From a virus, in IMG/VR virus record IMGVR_UViG_3300024239_000355, positions 124,001 through 188,000 of that record: a stretch of 64,000 nt of DNA. One strand, written 5' to 3'. The position numbers and the translations under genes were made by a program. The notes beneath the pieces are model-generated. The model worked only from the letters and a program-made list of their open reading frames with translations. It made no database searches and had not been told where the DNA came from. Shown here piece after piece: positions 35,012 to 44,556 of the stretch; position 1 is the first letter of the stretch; every line of letters starts with the position of its first letter.

Positions 35012-36325
35012 TTATGTATATCGTAGACCCATCAATCGTACTGCACCCGTCTGGCGCAATGCTCGGGACACATACTCCGAATATAGCAATCTGTTTGGGG
35101 TACCTGCTATGATTTGGTCAGCCTCCGGGTTAAAACATCCTGTGGTGGCATTTGCAACAATCCAATCATGTATTTCTTGGACATAGGTTGCAGTGGTCCC
35201 AATATCATATTTTTGAAGACGAAGGGCAACAACACCAGCAACATGCGGCGTTGCCATACTCGTACCGCTCATTCGAGTACCGTATCCCTCCATCATTGCC
35301 GACGCACAAATATCGTACCCCGGCGCAACCACATCAATCATCGTACCATAATTAGTGGACTCCCAAAAAGAGTCATACATATCAGCACGATCAACCCCAA
35401 TATTAGCATTACCAAACGCACACGCTGCAACCGTAATTGCACGTGCAATTTCCGCCGGGTATTCATCATTCCCAGGAGCATCCAAATTTAACCCACTATT
35501 ACCGGCGGCAGCACAAACGACGATCCCATTGTTGATACAACTATCCACCGCAACATTCAGAGCAGTATCGTCTCCACCAAGACTAAGGTTCATAACCGAG
35601 GGACGTTTATTTCCCGAGGAAATTTTTGCCAAATGATGGGTTAAGGCAGCATCAATACCATTAAGTACAGATTCATAAGTTGTTGATGATGATGAATCAA
35701 ACACACGACATACCTGAATAGTCGCACCCTTTGCAACCCCGAAAAACGAACTCGCAATTATCGACGCAACATGCGTCCCGTGTCCGTTCACATCAACCCC
35801 ATACGCTTCATCACCCACCGTGCGATAACTGTCATGCAACATATTATAACGTCCGGAAAATTGGGTTATCGGTGCCAACCCAGTATCCACCACATAAACA
35901 TCAACACCAGACCCATCCCTAACATAGAAATAATCCGATGTACGAGGGTATTCGTCACCGGTTGGTGCCAGCCATGCCGTTGGCATATCAGTAATCTTAC
36001 GGCGACAAATACGAGCAAGTCCCCAGTTACCACCCCATCCATTGGAAAGAAGCGAAATATTCTGCGTCGGACCACCTTCCAAGGTCATGACGTGCGGTTC
36101 AGTACCGTGGCTCACGGTACCCAAACTCACAATAGTACCCGCCAGTTTGATCGAATACGTGCGTGTGTCGTTCTGAACACGAACCGCAATATCAGGGGGA
36201 CATTCGATGACAATATGCTGATATAACGCACCATAGTCGTTGACGATATCCGCCCCTAATGAGGTAAGATAAGGCAGGTATTCTGCCTTATCCACACCCT
36301 TCTGCATTACAACAATGTACCGCAT
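35012..36325 (-). CDS. subtilisin-like serine protease (peptidase S8), 437 aa
   Basis: The catalytic triad is intact: Asp147 in VYVVDTG, His182 in NGHGTHVAS and Ser356 in SGTSMATPHVAG, with the oxyanion Asn276 in AAAGNSG. The spacing is that of the proteinase K-type family. Residues 1-65 (MRYIVVMQKGVDKAEYL and on) resemble an I9-type inhibitory prodomain, and no secretion signal is seen. The C-terminal 50 residues are extra. The gene starts 3 bases after the stop of the 2108-aa fibre, so it is co-translated with it and ended by the same terminator. It may mature virion adhesins or act on the host surface. Confidence 0.9.
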   Translation of the reverse strand: MRYIVVMQKGVDKAEYLPYLTSLGADIVNDYGALYQHIVIECPPDIAVRVQNDTRTYSIKLAGTIVSLGTVSHGTEPHVMTLEGGPTQNISLLSNGWGGNWGLARICRRKITDMPTAWLAPTGDEYPRTSDYFYVRDGSGVDVYVVDTGLAPITQFSGRYNMLHDSYRTVGDEAYGVDVNGHGTHVASIIASSFFGVAKGATIQVCRVFDSSSSTTYESVLNGIDAALTHHLAKISSGNKRPSVMNLSLGGDDTALNVAVDSCINNGIVVCAAAGNSGLNLDAPGNDEYPAEIARAITVAACAFGNANIGVDRADMYDSFWESTNYGTMIDVVAPGYDICASAMMEGYGTRMSGTSMATPHVAGVVALRLQKYDIGTTATYVQEIHDWIVANATTGCFNPEADQIIAGTPNRLLYSEYVSRALRQTGAVRLMGLRYT

Positions 36326-36328
36326 GGA

Positions 36329-39300
36329 TTACATCCAATTCCGAGTGCTATATTTGATAACAGGATCATCACCCGTCGCAGTCGAAGTATATTGAAGATT
36401 AATCAGACTACCAACACAGGTGACACTAATAGTCACACCGATTGTTCCCCCTACATCAACCCCGGTATCGACCAATGCCACGGTTGACCCAGTACGAGCA
36501 ATAAGCAATGTGCCCGTGCGAGCAGACGTTCCGCGAGAAATTGAGTAATCGACATACAATGCAGTCGCCTCAATTGCCGCAATCGTCGCAGCGGTAATTT
36601 GATTGTCATTGAGGTCAACAGTAGTCAATCGACCATAAGTCACCCCACCAAGGATCACGACACCAGTAGAAGCACCACCAGTACCACCATCAATAACAAT
36701 ATTTCCGGAATTAAAAGACCCCGACCCTGCGCCACCTTGCAGAATTAGGTCACCCGCATGACCGCTCTGCCCGGCGCCGCCCTTGACCGTCAAATCAAAC
36801 GTCGGATCAGGTTCCAGGGCGCCAACCGAAGCCCCACCAAATCGTACCTGTCCAGTACCATCCGGAGCAAAAACTATATCCTTGTTCGAGGTGGAAACGA
36901 TGCGGTAATCACCAACATCCAAATCACCACCCAACACCGGAGCCGTTTCATTCGTCAACCCAGAAACAACAATAGTCCCGGCACCGGTCGAATTTGTCGT
37001 ATAGACCGATGACCCAATGAGATAGACTTCAATATTGTTGGTCGAAGTTGCCGTTAGATTAATAATAGACGAGCCAAACACCTCTACCAGGGAATACAAT
37101 CCACCGAAGTCGAAGATAGCCTCGTTATCATTCAAAACCAAACTATTGAACTGGCTATTGAAGATATTTACCTTCACGCCCGCAATAGTTACCGTTGCTG
37201 GGCTGATATGCCCGCTGATGCGAATACGATCACGCCCCGCACCATCGCCATATATTTCGGTTCCGGATAGATCAGAACAATTCTCCATAATTACGGTCAT
37301 CGGGAATGCAACGGGAGTCACACGATCTGCCGCAACATGTTCAATAGCAAGTCCAGAGTCGGCAAAATCAATGTTCTTTAGAGCAATCACACCACCTTCG
37401 GTATGATCAATCGTCAATGAAACCGGAGCATAACCACCGCCACCGTCACTCCGACGAATAATCGTATGAGCCGTAGTCGTACCAAAAACACTCACATTCG
37501 GTTTAAGAACAAACGACACATCCTCATCATACAAACCGGGTCCGACCAACACTGCGTACTGATCAATCATCGTTGCATCCGAAATTGCGTCTATAGCCGC
37601 TTGGACAGTCAAGTATGGACGCCCTAGTGATCCGTCCGCTGTGCTATTATTCCCGTTCTTACCCACGTGAACAGTATGGCGGATTGCCGGAACAGTCGCA
37701 CTAGCAAGCTTTGTATCAATTGCCGAAAGATGCGCAGTAATTGTCGTATCGACCGGAACGTAATTTTCAGCAATATGGTTTGTCTTGACGCCTTGACCAG
37801 TAAGAACAGAGTCAATACCAGCCAAGTGATCACTGACTGTATTCGTCGCAGCGGTGTAATTCACAGCAACATGTGAAGTGGGTAATGCCTGGGCAGTCAA
37901 CTTGGCATCAATACCCGTGAGGTGCGCCTTCAGATTGTCACCAGACACCGTATAATTGATCGGGGTGTACGTAGTTGCAAAATCGTTTGCTGGAATGGCA
38001 TCAAGGATATCCACGGTGGCTGCGCCGCCGAGAAGCCCACCGTTCTGCTGGAACATCTTATAGGTTGAACCATCAACGCGGAAACTATTGGCTGGACCGC
38101 TGAAGACCCCAGACACGCTGGAACCGAAAATGCCGCTCGGGGTGCCGATGCTGGTATCCACCGCCGAAGTTACAGTCATTCCAGAAATCTTGCTGTTCTT
38201 AATCGCGCCAAACGACTTGACCGCCACCAACGCATTGAACACCGTATCAGACACGTCGTACAGACGACCTTCCGTCACCGAAATCTGATCGCCAGTATAG
38301 ACATTGTGGAAATAGAGTCCTACCTCACTGGTCTGGGTGCCCGAAATGGTGCCAAGTACACGCGCATTAACCAAGCACACATCGACCGCCGACGCCGTAG
38401 CAGACGGGCTAAACACGATATTACCAGAAACAGTCACCCCATTCGCAGCGGCACTGCGATCCTGACCCGCAGTGACTTCACCATGCCCTATGATGCTGAA
38501 GCATGGACGAAGTTCCGACGACAGAACGGTAGCCCCATCCGTGTTGATTACGATGTTGCGCGGAACTGTTGGTGCAACCGCATCCCCCAGGGTCCACGGA
38601 CCAAGCCCGAACAGGGTCACAGTGCGCCCGGCTGGAACCGACAGGTTCTCGTTGTAAATACCCGGAGCGATATGTACCAACCACCGCTTATTTTGCTCAG
38701 CAGCAGTTTTAGCGGTAGCGCCAATCACGTCCAGAGCCTTTTGGATAGTCAAGTACGGCGCATTAGCATCACCGGTATTGGCATCACTACCGTTCTTGTC
38801 CACGAACACCACTTGCTGATAGCGCACCAACCCGGTGTTTGACGCCAGAACCGCAAGCTTAGAGTCAATCCCAGCCAAATGACCTGGGATAGTATCTTCG
38901 GTGATGTTGTAGGAAGACGGACTGTAGTTGGCCTTAATGTCAGTACCCACACGACCATAGAACGAGCGTGTACCGGTCAAAACGTCCGCAGCCGGATTGC
39001 GTGCTACGTCATTGAGAACGTAGGAGCATGCACCAGTTTTGCTAATGGCACCATAGGTTCCATCGGTCTGAACCAAACTTACATTATCAAGCGTCAGGCG
39101 GTTACCGATGGCAGTACCGACCGGTGCGTTCGAAACAATAGAATTGCCCGCGAATTTGGCAATACGACCCACGTTGCGCAGAGTCAGCATACCAGCTTCA
39201 TGGGTCACCACGCCGATTTCAGCGCAGTTCTCAACGATAGTGACGGCACTTTCTTTCTTGGTGGTGATGCGGGCATTATTGTTTTCAATATCGCGGATGA

Positions 39301-42300
39301 TCACCTTCTGATCGCCTGACAACTCCACCGTGGCATTGATATCCGCCTGGAAATAAATCTTACCAGCAACAGTGCTACTATCAACCTTCACCACGACCTG
39401 TTCAGCGCCATCAGTACGATTGATCACGCAATCAGTGAAAATAATGTCAGTCGTGTTATTGATCCACAACGCATTGGCACCGGTATTGATCAAGGACATA
39501 TTTTGAACGGCAAAGCCGTTACTCAATGAACCTGATATCACCAGACGACCATTCAGAATAACCTTGCCCATACCAACAAGATAAAGAGCCTTGTTGTTTA
39601 CCGACACGTTTTCAATATAGGTACCTGGGTGGACAATAATGACCGAACCAGTGGTTGCTACCGCAGTGGCTTTTCCAATAGTCAAATAGGGGTTGGTGAA
39701 CGTACCAGTCCCGTTGCTATCGTTACCGTTCTTTGCGACGTAGACAGCGTTCTGTGGATTGACCAATGCGGATGACGCCTTGACTTTCTTCGCCAATTCG
39801 TCCAACGCATCCTGAACTTGGGCAGGAGTTACCGTAGCAAATGCCCAATCAGTTGGCGTTGCCGGGTGATAATTGATTGCCCGCGAATACGTCAGATGGT
39901 TCAGTACCGCAGTACCAGCAATAACCAACCGAGCCGCATCCGGGGTCGAAGTCGCATCCAGATTTACCACCGAGGCACCATCACCGGTAATTGTACCGGA
40001 TACTGCTGTACCAACAACCGTCAGTCCAGTTGTCCCCGCAGTCGTGATATTCCCAACCGAAGACCCACGGACAACCAAAGCGGTCATCTGACCCGCTGTA
40101 TTAGCGAACGTACCGCTGCCAGTTGACGTGGTAATATCACCCACCAAAGTGCTTCCGACCACCGTTGTGGACGTACTAGCGAGTGTCACTGCACCATCGA
40201 TTTTTGAGTTGATGATCGTAACAAGATCACGCCCTGCACCAATACCCGCAACTGCCAACCCACCAGCGCCGATAGAAACGCCGTTTAGGGAAAGAACAAA
40301 AGCGTTGCCGGTTGCACTGGTGTGCTGCACCGTCAGTCCGGACATACCGAGCGAGACATTGCGGAACTCGAAAGTACCACTGTCCGATATGGTCAATTGA
40401 TGAGACTGATAACCGCCACTGCCGTTCTGGCGCTGGATTGTGGTCATATCGGGAGATGTTGCACAAATGCTTACAAAGGCTTTCAAGGCAAACCCGGATA
40501 CTTCGTCATATGTACCCGGACCAACCATTACAACGTATTTCTTGGTAGACGATGCATCAGTAATGGAGTCTACCGCTTTCGTCACCGTATGATACGGGCT
40601 GGACATCGTTCCAGTCCCGGTGTCATCATTGCCATTTTTCGACACATATACTACAGATTCAACGGTAACAATCCCACCAGCGGAAGCAAGAACATCATCA
40701 ATTGCTTGAAGATGTGTCTTCAATGCGTCGTCGGTAACGTTGTAATGGTTCGGAACAAAACCGGCACCAATATCTTCAGCATATCGCCCAAACGCAAGAC
40801 GCGAACCTGTGATCGTATCGAATTGAGAAAGACGATTACAATCAGTAATAACGAACTGACACGTTCCGGTCTTCAAAATCTTACCAAAGGTAAGGTCATC
40901 CTGTTGAAGATCAACATTCTCTATTACCAGCAAATTACTACCAGATACCGGCAATGCCGAGGTGGAAATAACTGAGTTCCCAGCGGAATTCTTAACAATT
41001 TTTCCAACATTGTTCAGGCGCAACACACCATCCAAATGGCTCAAATAACCAATGACCGGACAATTAGAAACCATCGTCGTAGAGAATTCAGTTTGGGTGC
41101 GAAGGTGCATAGTTGCCCCACCACCACCATTGATCAGAATCGTCCCACCATTACCGGCACTCACAACTTCACCGACCACCGAGCAATTGTTAAACTCGAC
41201 ATTTCCGTTAATGTTACCACTGATATTAATTGCTACGGATGTTTCAGTGGAACGCCCAAACGAACAACCCTGGAAAACATGCCCAGAACCACTCACAATT
41301 GATAGAGCATAATCTGTAGTATTGACCACTCTGATCCCGGACATGGTGATGCCCATGACTGAACCAAGGGTGATCATACCTCGAATTTCGACCGTCCCAC
41401 CGAGGTTCACAAACGTCAGGTTTGACTTTGTAACCGAAACATTCTCAGTGTAGATACCCGCTTGTACAAGAATAACCTCCCCTGAATTGGCAACTTGCAA
41501 AGCCTTTCCGATAGTCGCAAAAGGCATGGATAGAGAACCAGTCCCCGTAGAATCATCACCATTCACAGACACAACATAAGTATGAGAAAGCCCAATTTGC
41601 ATTTCGTTTGGCGCAACTTTAGTATCTAGTGCTGCCAAATGTGAGTTCAAATCATCGGAGGCGGGGCTGTAGTTTGTCGGTGCGTAATTCACCAAAATGT
41701 CCACCGACTGCCCATCAAACGCCTTACGAATGCCAGTAAATACCGACGTTGTATCATAATTTACATTGATCAAGGTGTACGGGCAATCACCAGTCTTTAC
41801 GATCTTACCGTAAGAAAAATCAGATTGCTGAAGGTTGATACCCTCCAACAAAAGTTTGTTGGTTGGCGCCACAAGGTCCGCCGAGCTATTGATGCTGATG
41901 CCATTTACATCCTTACCAAGCTGTCCAATGTTCCGAAGGAACAATCCGCCAGCTAAATGCTCGACCACGTTCAGTCGGGGGCAGTTATCAATATATACAG
42001 AACCGCCAACCGTATTTGCACGTACACTAGTTTCATCAGACATCACCCCGGAAACCCGAAGCGTACCACCAACACTCGTGCTTTCGATAAATCCAGTGAG
42101 TTGACCTCCAATTATCCAATTTTCACCAGAAATCGCCCCTTTCTGAGACACGGTGACGGTTGTAGTGTTGGCCCGACGATAATAGGAATTATAAGACCGA
42201 AACCCAGCAGCGCCATCGAGTTCAAGACACGGGTCTGCATTATTATCTACCTTCAAATCGAAGAAGGTGACATTAGCAGAAGTCACCGAAATTTTACCAA

Positions 42301-42655
42301 ATATTGTCACAAGCCCCGAACCACGAAGAGTCAACGAATTGGCACTGATGATAATGTTCTCAACGTAAGTACCAGTGGCAATGACTATGGTAGTAGGTAC
42401 GACTGCACTCGTTACCGCTTTTTGAATACTCTTAAACGGTTTTGTGATCGAACCATCACCGGTTGTATCATCACCAGTAAGCGCAACATAAAACACCGAT
42501 GGCACATTCAGCGATGCCCAGGCAAGATGCCCCGCACTTTCCGTGGTCAGAATTTGACCATTTTGCCCATTGGTAATTGGAAATGCTTGACCTTCTAACC
42601 GTAGACCGTTGGTCGCAGTAATATTGCCGCTCTTGTTGTCGAGATTTATACCCAT
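36329..42655 (-). CDS. giant tail fibre with six pectin-lyase-like beta-helix domains, 2108 aa
   Basis: It begins MGINLDNKSGNITATNG with a FPITNGQNGQILTTESAG shaft repeat. Six copies then follow of a DUF1565-like unit that starts a right-handed beta-helix, in the pattern YV-x-x-x-GND-x-TGTG-x-x-x-PY-x-TI-x-KA ... PGTY-x-EN (near residues 55, 357, 672, 972, 1285 and 1665). Between them are hinge segments containing YSPASDDLNSHLAALDTKV-type motifs. The C-terminal 230 residues have LGGDLDVGDYRIVS and a small end domain. Such beta-helices commonly bind or cut polysaccharide, but no catalytic residues could be assigned. GGGGAG precedes the ATG. It is the longest gene in the window. Confidence 0.82.
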   Translation of the reverse strand: MGINLDNKSGNITATNGLRLEGQAFPITNGQNGQILTTESAGHLAWASLNVPSVFYVALTGDDTTGDGSITKPFKSIQKAVTSAVVPTTIVIATGTYVENIIISANSLTLRGSGLVTIFGKISVTSANVTFFDLKVDNNADPCLELDGAAGFRSYNSYYRRANTTTVTVSQKGAISGENWIIGGQLTGFIESTSVGGTLRVSGVMSDETSVRANTVGGSVYIDNCPRLNVVEHLAGGLFLRNIGQLGKDVNGISINSSADLVAPTNKLLLEGINLQQSDFSYGKIVKTGDCPYTLINVNYDTTSVFTGIRKAFDGQSVDILVNYAPTNYSPASDDLNSHLAALDTKVAPNEMQIGLSHTYVVSVNGDDSTGTGSLSMPFATIGKALQVANSGEVILVQAGIYTENVSVTKSNLTFVNLGGTVEIRGMITLGSVMGITMSGIRVVNTTDYALSIVSGSGHVFQGCSFGRSTETSVAINISGNINGNVEFNNCSVVGEVVSAGNGGTILINGGGGATMHLRTQTEFSTTMVSNCPVIGYLSHLDGVLRLNNVGKIVKNSAGNSVISTSALPVSGSNLLVIENVDLQQDDLTFGKILKTGTCQFVITDCNRLSQFDTITGSRLAFGRYAEDIGAGFVPNHYNVTDDALKTHLQAIDDVLASAGGIVTVESVVYVSKNGNDDTGTGTMSSPYHTVTKAVDSITDASSTKKYVVMVGPGTYDEVSGFALKAFVSICATSPDMTTIQRQNGSGGYQSHQLTISDSGTFEFRNVSLGMSGLTVQHTSATGNAFVLSLNGVSIGAGGLAVAGIGAGRDLVTIINSKIDGAVTLASTSTTVVGSTLVGDITTSTGSGTFANTAGQMTALVVRGSSVGNITTAGTTGLTVVGTAVSGTITGDGASVVNLDATSTPDAARLVIAGTAVLNHLTYSRAINYHPATPTDWAFATVTPAQVQDALDELAKKVKASSALVNPQNAVYVAKNGNDSNGTGTFTNPYLTIGKATAVATTGSVIIVHPGTYIENVSVNNKALYLVGMGKVILNGRLVISGSLSNGFAVQNMSLINTGANALWINNTTDIIFTDCVINRTDGAEQVVVKVDSSTVAGKIYFQADINATVELSGDQKVIIRDIENNNARITTKKESAVTIVENCAEIGVVTHEAGMLTLRNVGRIAKFAGNSIVSNAPVGTAIGNRLTLDNVSLVQTDGTYGAISKTGACSYVLNDVARNPAADVLTGTRSFYGRVGTDIKANYSPSSYNITEDTIPGHLAGIDSKLAVLASNTGLVRYQQVVFVDKNGSDANTGDANAPYLTIQKALDVIGATAKTAAEQNKRWLVHIAPGIYNENLSVPAGRTVTLFGLGPWTLGDAVAPTVPRNIVINTDGATVLSSELRPCFSIIGHGEVTAGQDRSAAANGVTVSGNIVFSPSATASAVDVCLVNARVLGTISGTQTSEVGLYFHNVYTGDQISVTEGRLYDVSDTVFNALVAVKSFGAIKNSKISGMTVTSAVDTSIGTPSGIFGSSVSGVFSGPANSFRVDGSTYKMFQQNGGLLGGAATVDILDAIPANDFATTYTPINYTVSGDNLKAHLTGIDAKLTAQALPTSHVAVNYTAATNTVSDHLAGIDSVLTGQGVKTNHIAENYVPVDTTITAHLSAIDTKLASATVPAIRHTVHVGKNGNNSTADGSLGRPYLTVQAAIDAISDATMIDQYAVLVGPGLYDEDVSFVLKPNVSVFGTTTAHTIIRRSDGGGGYAPVSLTIDHTEGGVIALKNIDFADSGLAIEHVAADRVTPVAFPMTVIMENCSDLSGTEIYGDGAGRDRIRISGHISPATVTIAGVKVNIFNSQFNSLVLNDNEAIFDFGGLYSLVEVFGSSIINLTATSTNNIEVYLIGSSVYTTNSTGAGTIVVSGLTNETAPVLGGDLDVGDYRIVSTSNKDIVFAPDGTGQVRFGGASVGALEPDPTFDLTVKGGAGQSGHAGDLILQGGAGSGSFNSGNIVIDGGTGGASTGVVILGGVTYGRLTTVDLNDNQITAATIAAIEATALYVDYSISRGTSARTGTLLIARTGSTVALVDTGVDVGGTIGVTISVTCVGSLINLQYTSTATGDDPVIKYSTRNWM

Positions 42656-42741
42656 CAGATGCTCCCCGTCGCGCCATTGCGCAGTTTAGGTTAAGACCGC
42701 CACCCCCGTCGCATCGACAGCGGTTTAGGGGTCGCTTTAGG

Positions 42742-42749
42742 TATTTAGC
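42742..42749 (-). promoter_or_regulatory. late promoter box GCTAAATA
   Basis: GCTAAATA on the minus strand lies 87-94 bases before the ATG at 42655. It is the only box in the divergent region that points towards the giant fibre. Confidence 0.5.
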
Positions 42750-42815
42750 GAGACGGCAGAAATCTGATAGTTGCTCTATAAAAAGAACGCATTTGCAATT
42801 TTTCACAGTATTTGC

Positions 42816-42844
42816 TTGACGTGTCAGGTGTCGTCTGTTAAATA
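42816..42844 (+). promoter_or_regulatory. sigma70-type promoter with flanking inverted repeat, small RNA 1
   Basis: TTGACG (42816-42821), a 17-base spacer and TAAATA (42839-42844). A perfect 7-bp inverted repeat, TCGTCTG (42831-42837) and CAGACGA (42850-42856), brackets the -10 element and the likely start site, the layout of a repressor operator. The -10 also contains the TAAATA core of the late box, so early and late polymerase forms might both use it. Confidence 0.65.
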
Positions 42845-42850
42845 ACTCTC

Positions 42851-42992
42851 AGACGACAATGATAATGTCATTCTCCAAGCGGCGTGATATCGGACCTCAA
42901 TTGAGGTGATCAATCCAGAGTTGGGAACGGGTGGAGCCTACCCGGTAAAATAAGTGTCCAAAAACACCGCAGTCACCGACTGCGGTGTTTTT
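42851..42992 (+). ncRNA. candidate small structured RNA 1 (about 142 nt)
   Basis: Bounded by a sigma70-type promoter and a strong intrinsic terminator, with no convincing reading frame. Visible hairpins in the transcript are AATGA/TCATT near 42858-42872, ACCTC-AATT-GAGGT at about 42894-42907, and CGGGT/ACCCG at about 42929-42945. The last lies inside a G-rich segment followed by GTAAAATAAG. It is directly followed by a second unit of the same kind. I do not recognise the family. It could act on host RNA polymerase, bind a protein, or pair with mRNAs. Confidence 0.65.
42961..42992 (+). terminator. strong intrinsic terminator of small RNA 1
   Basis: A 14-bp perfect stem (42961-42974 with 42978-42991), a 3-base loop and a T-run. 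GTGTCC (42954-42959) and GGACAC (42999-43004) can extend it. Confidence 0.92.
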
Positions 42993-43005
42993 GTATGTGG
43001 ACACC

Positions 43006-43034
43006 TTGACGCCCATACGCCATCATGGTATATT
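43006..43034 (+). promoter_or_regulatory. sigma70-type promoter, small RNA 2
   Basis: TTGACG (43006-43011), a 17-base spacer and TATATT (43029-43034), 14 bases after the terminator of small RNA 1. Confidence 0.75.
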
Positions 43035-43040
43035 TGTATG

Positions 43041-43185
43041 GTTGACGTAGCTTAAATGGCAAAAGCCGCCCCGTAGGGGGAATACAAGAGCCTGAATGGG
43101 AAAGGCGGACCCCGAAAGGGTCGGTGGGTGGTTCGTTTCCAACAGTATTCCTAGAAAACGCCGTGGCGTAAGCTGCGGCGTTTTT
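43041..43185 (+). ncRNA. candidate small structured RNA 2 (about 145 nt)
   Basis: A separate unit with its own promoter and terminator. Hairpins are GGC-AAAA-GCC (about 43058-43067), CCCC-GTA-GGGG (about 43070-43080) and GACCC-CGAAA-GGGTC (about 43108-43122). The first two lie near a longer-range pairing CCGCC with GGCGG. GGAATAC (about 43079-43085) can pair with GTATTCC (about 43145-43151), closing the molecule. The density of nested complementarity is far above what coding DNA here shows. Short frames on either strand look like shadows. The family is unknown. Confidence 0.68.
43155..43185 (+). terminator. strong intrinsic terminator of small RNA 2
   Basis: AAAACGCCG (43155-43163) pairs with CGGCGTTTT (43176-43184). 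The stem extends through two G-U pairs to a GTAA loop and is followed by TTTTT. Confidence 0.9.
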
Positions 43186-43196
43186 ACTTGGTGGTC

Positions 43197-43224
43197 TTGA
43201 CATTCTCCCGTCAACGTATATTAT
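43197..43224 (+). promoter_or_regulatory. sigma70-type promoter of the early gene block
   Basis: TTGACA (43197-43202), a 16-base spacer and TATTAT (43219-43224), 28 bases before the ATG at 43252, with GGAG upstream of that ATG. Confidence 0.78.
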
Positions 43225-43251
43225 TCACGAGTATTCATTAGGAGACGTGTC

Positions 43252-44277
43252 ATGGGATTGAGTGGCAACGAACGGCGCAATGGCATCTATTTCTGTGTGG
43301 ATCGGTTGACCAAGTTGGCGCGTGACCTCGATACTACTGATCATGTCGCTCATTTTTCGGAAGGTGCCATTCCTCGCCTGAAGGAAATCTGTGAATCCGC
43401 GCATCTGTGGCACGCCTTCATTGGCGACCAGTCCAATTCGGCGCACTGGCTGTTCGGCTCCGAAGCTGGAAACGTGGTAACCAGCGAGTCGAATGGTCCG
43501 TGGGGCACTGCTGTCATGACCACCATGCGCGAATGGCGTGAAAGCATGTCCGATAGTGTGCTGCGGCTGGAACGTAGTGGCAAATTCAATGCCTTCGATC
43601 ACTTCCTGTCCATTTCGGGGTTGTTGGGTCAGTGGTCAAAGACCGCCGGAACCATCTTCGACATTTATACCACCGCCGAAAACATGAACTATTACTTGCG
43701 CCGCTACAAGGACGGCATGCTCGCGCAGCATCATGCGCTGAACGTCACCTTGTCCGAAATCGGTGGACTGTGCTTCGGTGTATTCACGGAAAATCGCCAA
43801 TTCACCCTGGCATATCTGGTGCATGAAATTGCCAAGATCGTTTACGGCGACACGTCATATAACGAGTTTCCGGAAAATCAGGACTGGGTGACCCAATGGG
43901 CGGATAAGAATTGCATCCATCACTATATGAGCCGTCCGCTGGCTGATCGATTGAATGATAAACTGTTCACGGTAGTGGCGAAGACGCATGCCCATCTGAC
44001 CACGCGATGGATCAATACCGGTCGTACCCACAAGAACATTCCGTTCGAGAGAGTGGTGGCGGCGGTCATTCTGTCCGGTCGCCGGTTTGAATATGACCAT
44101 CAGCACCGCGCTCTGCGCAAACTGTGCGTTGAAAACGGGTTTACCGCTGAACAGATTACCGAACTGAATGGGTATTTGCGGCGGTGCGTTCGCGACCACG
44201 AACGACGTTCGACGGATGATCGTGAACATTTCCGTCGCGATTACGACCGTCGCGAACTGTCCATTCATCAGGAATGA
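43252..44277 (+). CDS. early-type hypothetical protein, 341 aa
   Basis: Unrecognised. The protein is mainly helical, without membrane segments, and rich in H, W and R. It has an N-terminal RLTKLARDLDTTDHVAHF segment, a central YTTAENMNYYLRRYKDGML and a very basic C-terminal region RRCVRDHERRSTDDREHFRR. It is first in a plus-strand block of five genes behind a strong sigma70-type promoter, so it should be expressed at once after infection. The basic tail suggests nucleic-acid or ribosome contact, but no function can be assigned. Confidence 0.72.
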   Translation: MGLSGNERRNGIYFCVDRLTKLARDLDTTDHVAHFSEGAIPRLKEICESAHLWHAFIGDQSNSAHWLFGSEAGNVVTSESNGPWGTAVMTTMREWRESMSDSVLRLERSGKFNAFDHFLSISGLLGQWSKTAGTIFDIYTTAENMNYYLRRYKDGMLAQHHALNVTLSEIGGLCFGVFTENRQFTLAYLVHEIAKIVYGDTSYNEFPENQDWVTQWADKNCIHHYMSRPLADRLNDKLFTVVAKTHAHLTTRWINTGRTHKNIPFERVVAAVILSGRRFEYDHQHRALRKLCVENGFTAEQITELNGYLRRCVRDHERRSTDDREHFRRDYDRRELSIHQE

Positions 44278-44285
44278 GGTGATTT

Positions 44286-44549
44286 ATGACCATCCCAACC
44301 CACGAAGACTACGAACGCGCTGCCCGCGAAGAGCGGGATTGGGACAATCGCCGTAAGTATATGTGCGAAGTCCACTACAAAATCGTGCGTTGGAAGATCG
44401 CCTCCCGTGAAGGCGAACAAAATGGTCATTTCGAATTGACCGACATTGCCAGCCTGGATGCGTTCATGCAGAAGCAGAAGGTGGCGTTGTTGAATGGGTA
44501 TGGCTGCACCACGACGGTGGAAACCCACGTTCGGTACGTTCCCAAGTGA
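44286..44549 (+). CDS. early-type hypothetical protein, 87 aa
   Basis: Unrecognised small charged protein with a helical N-terminal half (HEDYERAAREERDWDNRR) and a beta-like end (GCTTTVETHVRYVPK). GAGGT lies 6 bases before the ATG. It is 8 bases after the 341-aa gene and 7 bases before the next start, so all are one operon. Confidence 0.65.
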   Translation: MTIPTHEDYERAAREERDWDNRRKYMCEVHYKIVRWKIASREGEQNGHFELTDIASLDAFMQKQKVALLNGYGCTTTVETHVRYVPK

Positions 44550-44556
44550 GGTAAAA

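Noticed and set aside
42973-43203. Minus-strand short frames over the small RNA genes
   Set aside because: They run through terminator hairpins and structured segments and have no ribosome sites. The promoter-hairpin-terminator layout explains the DNA better.
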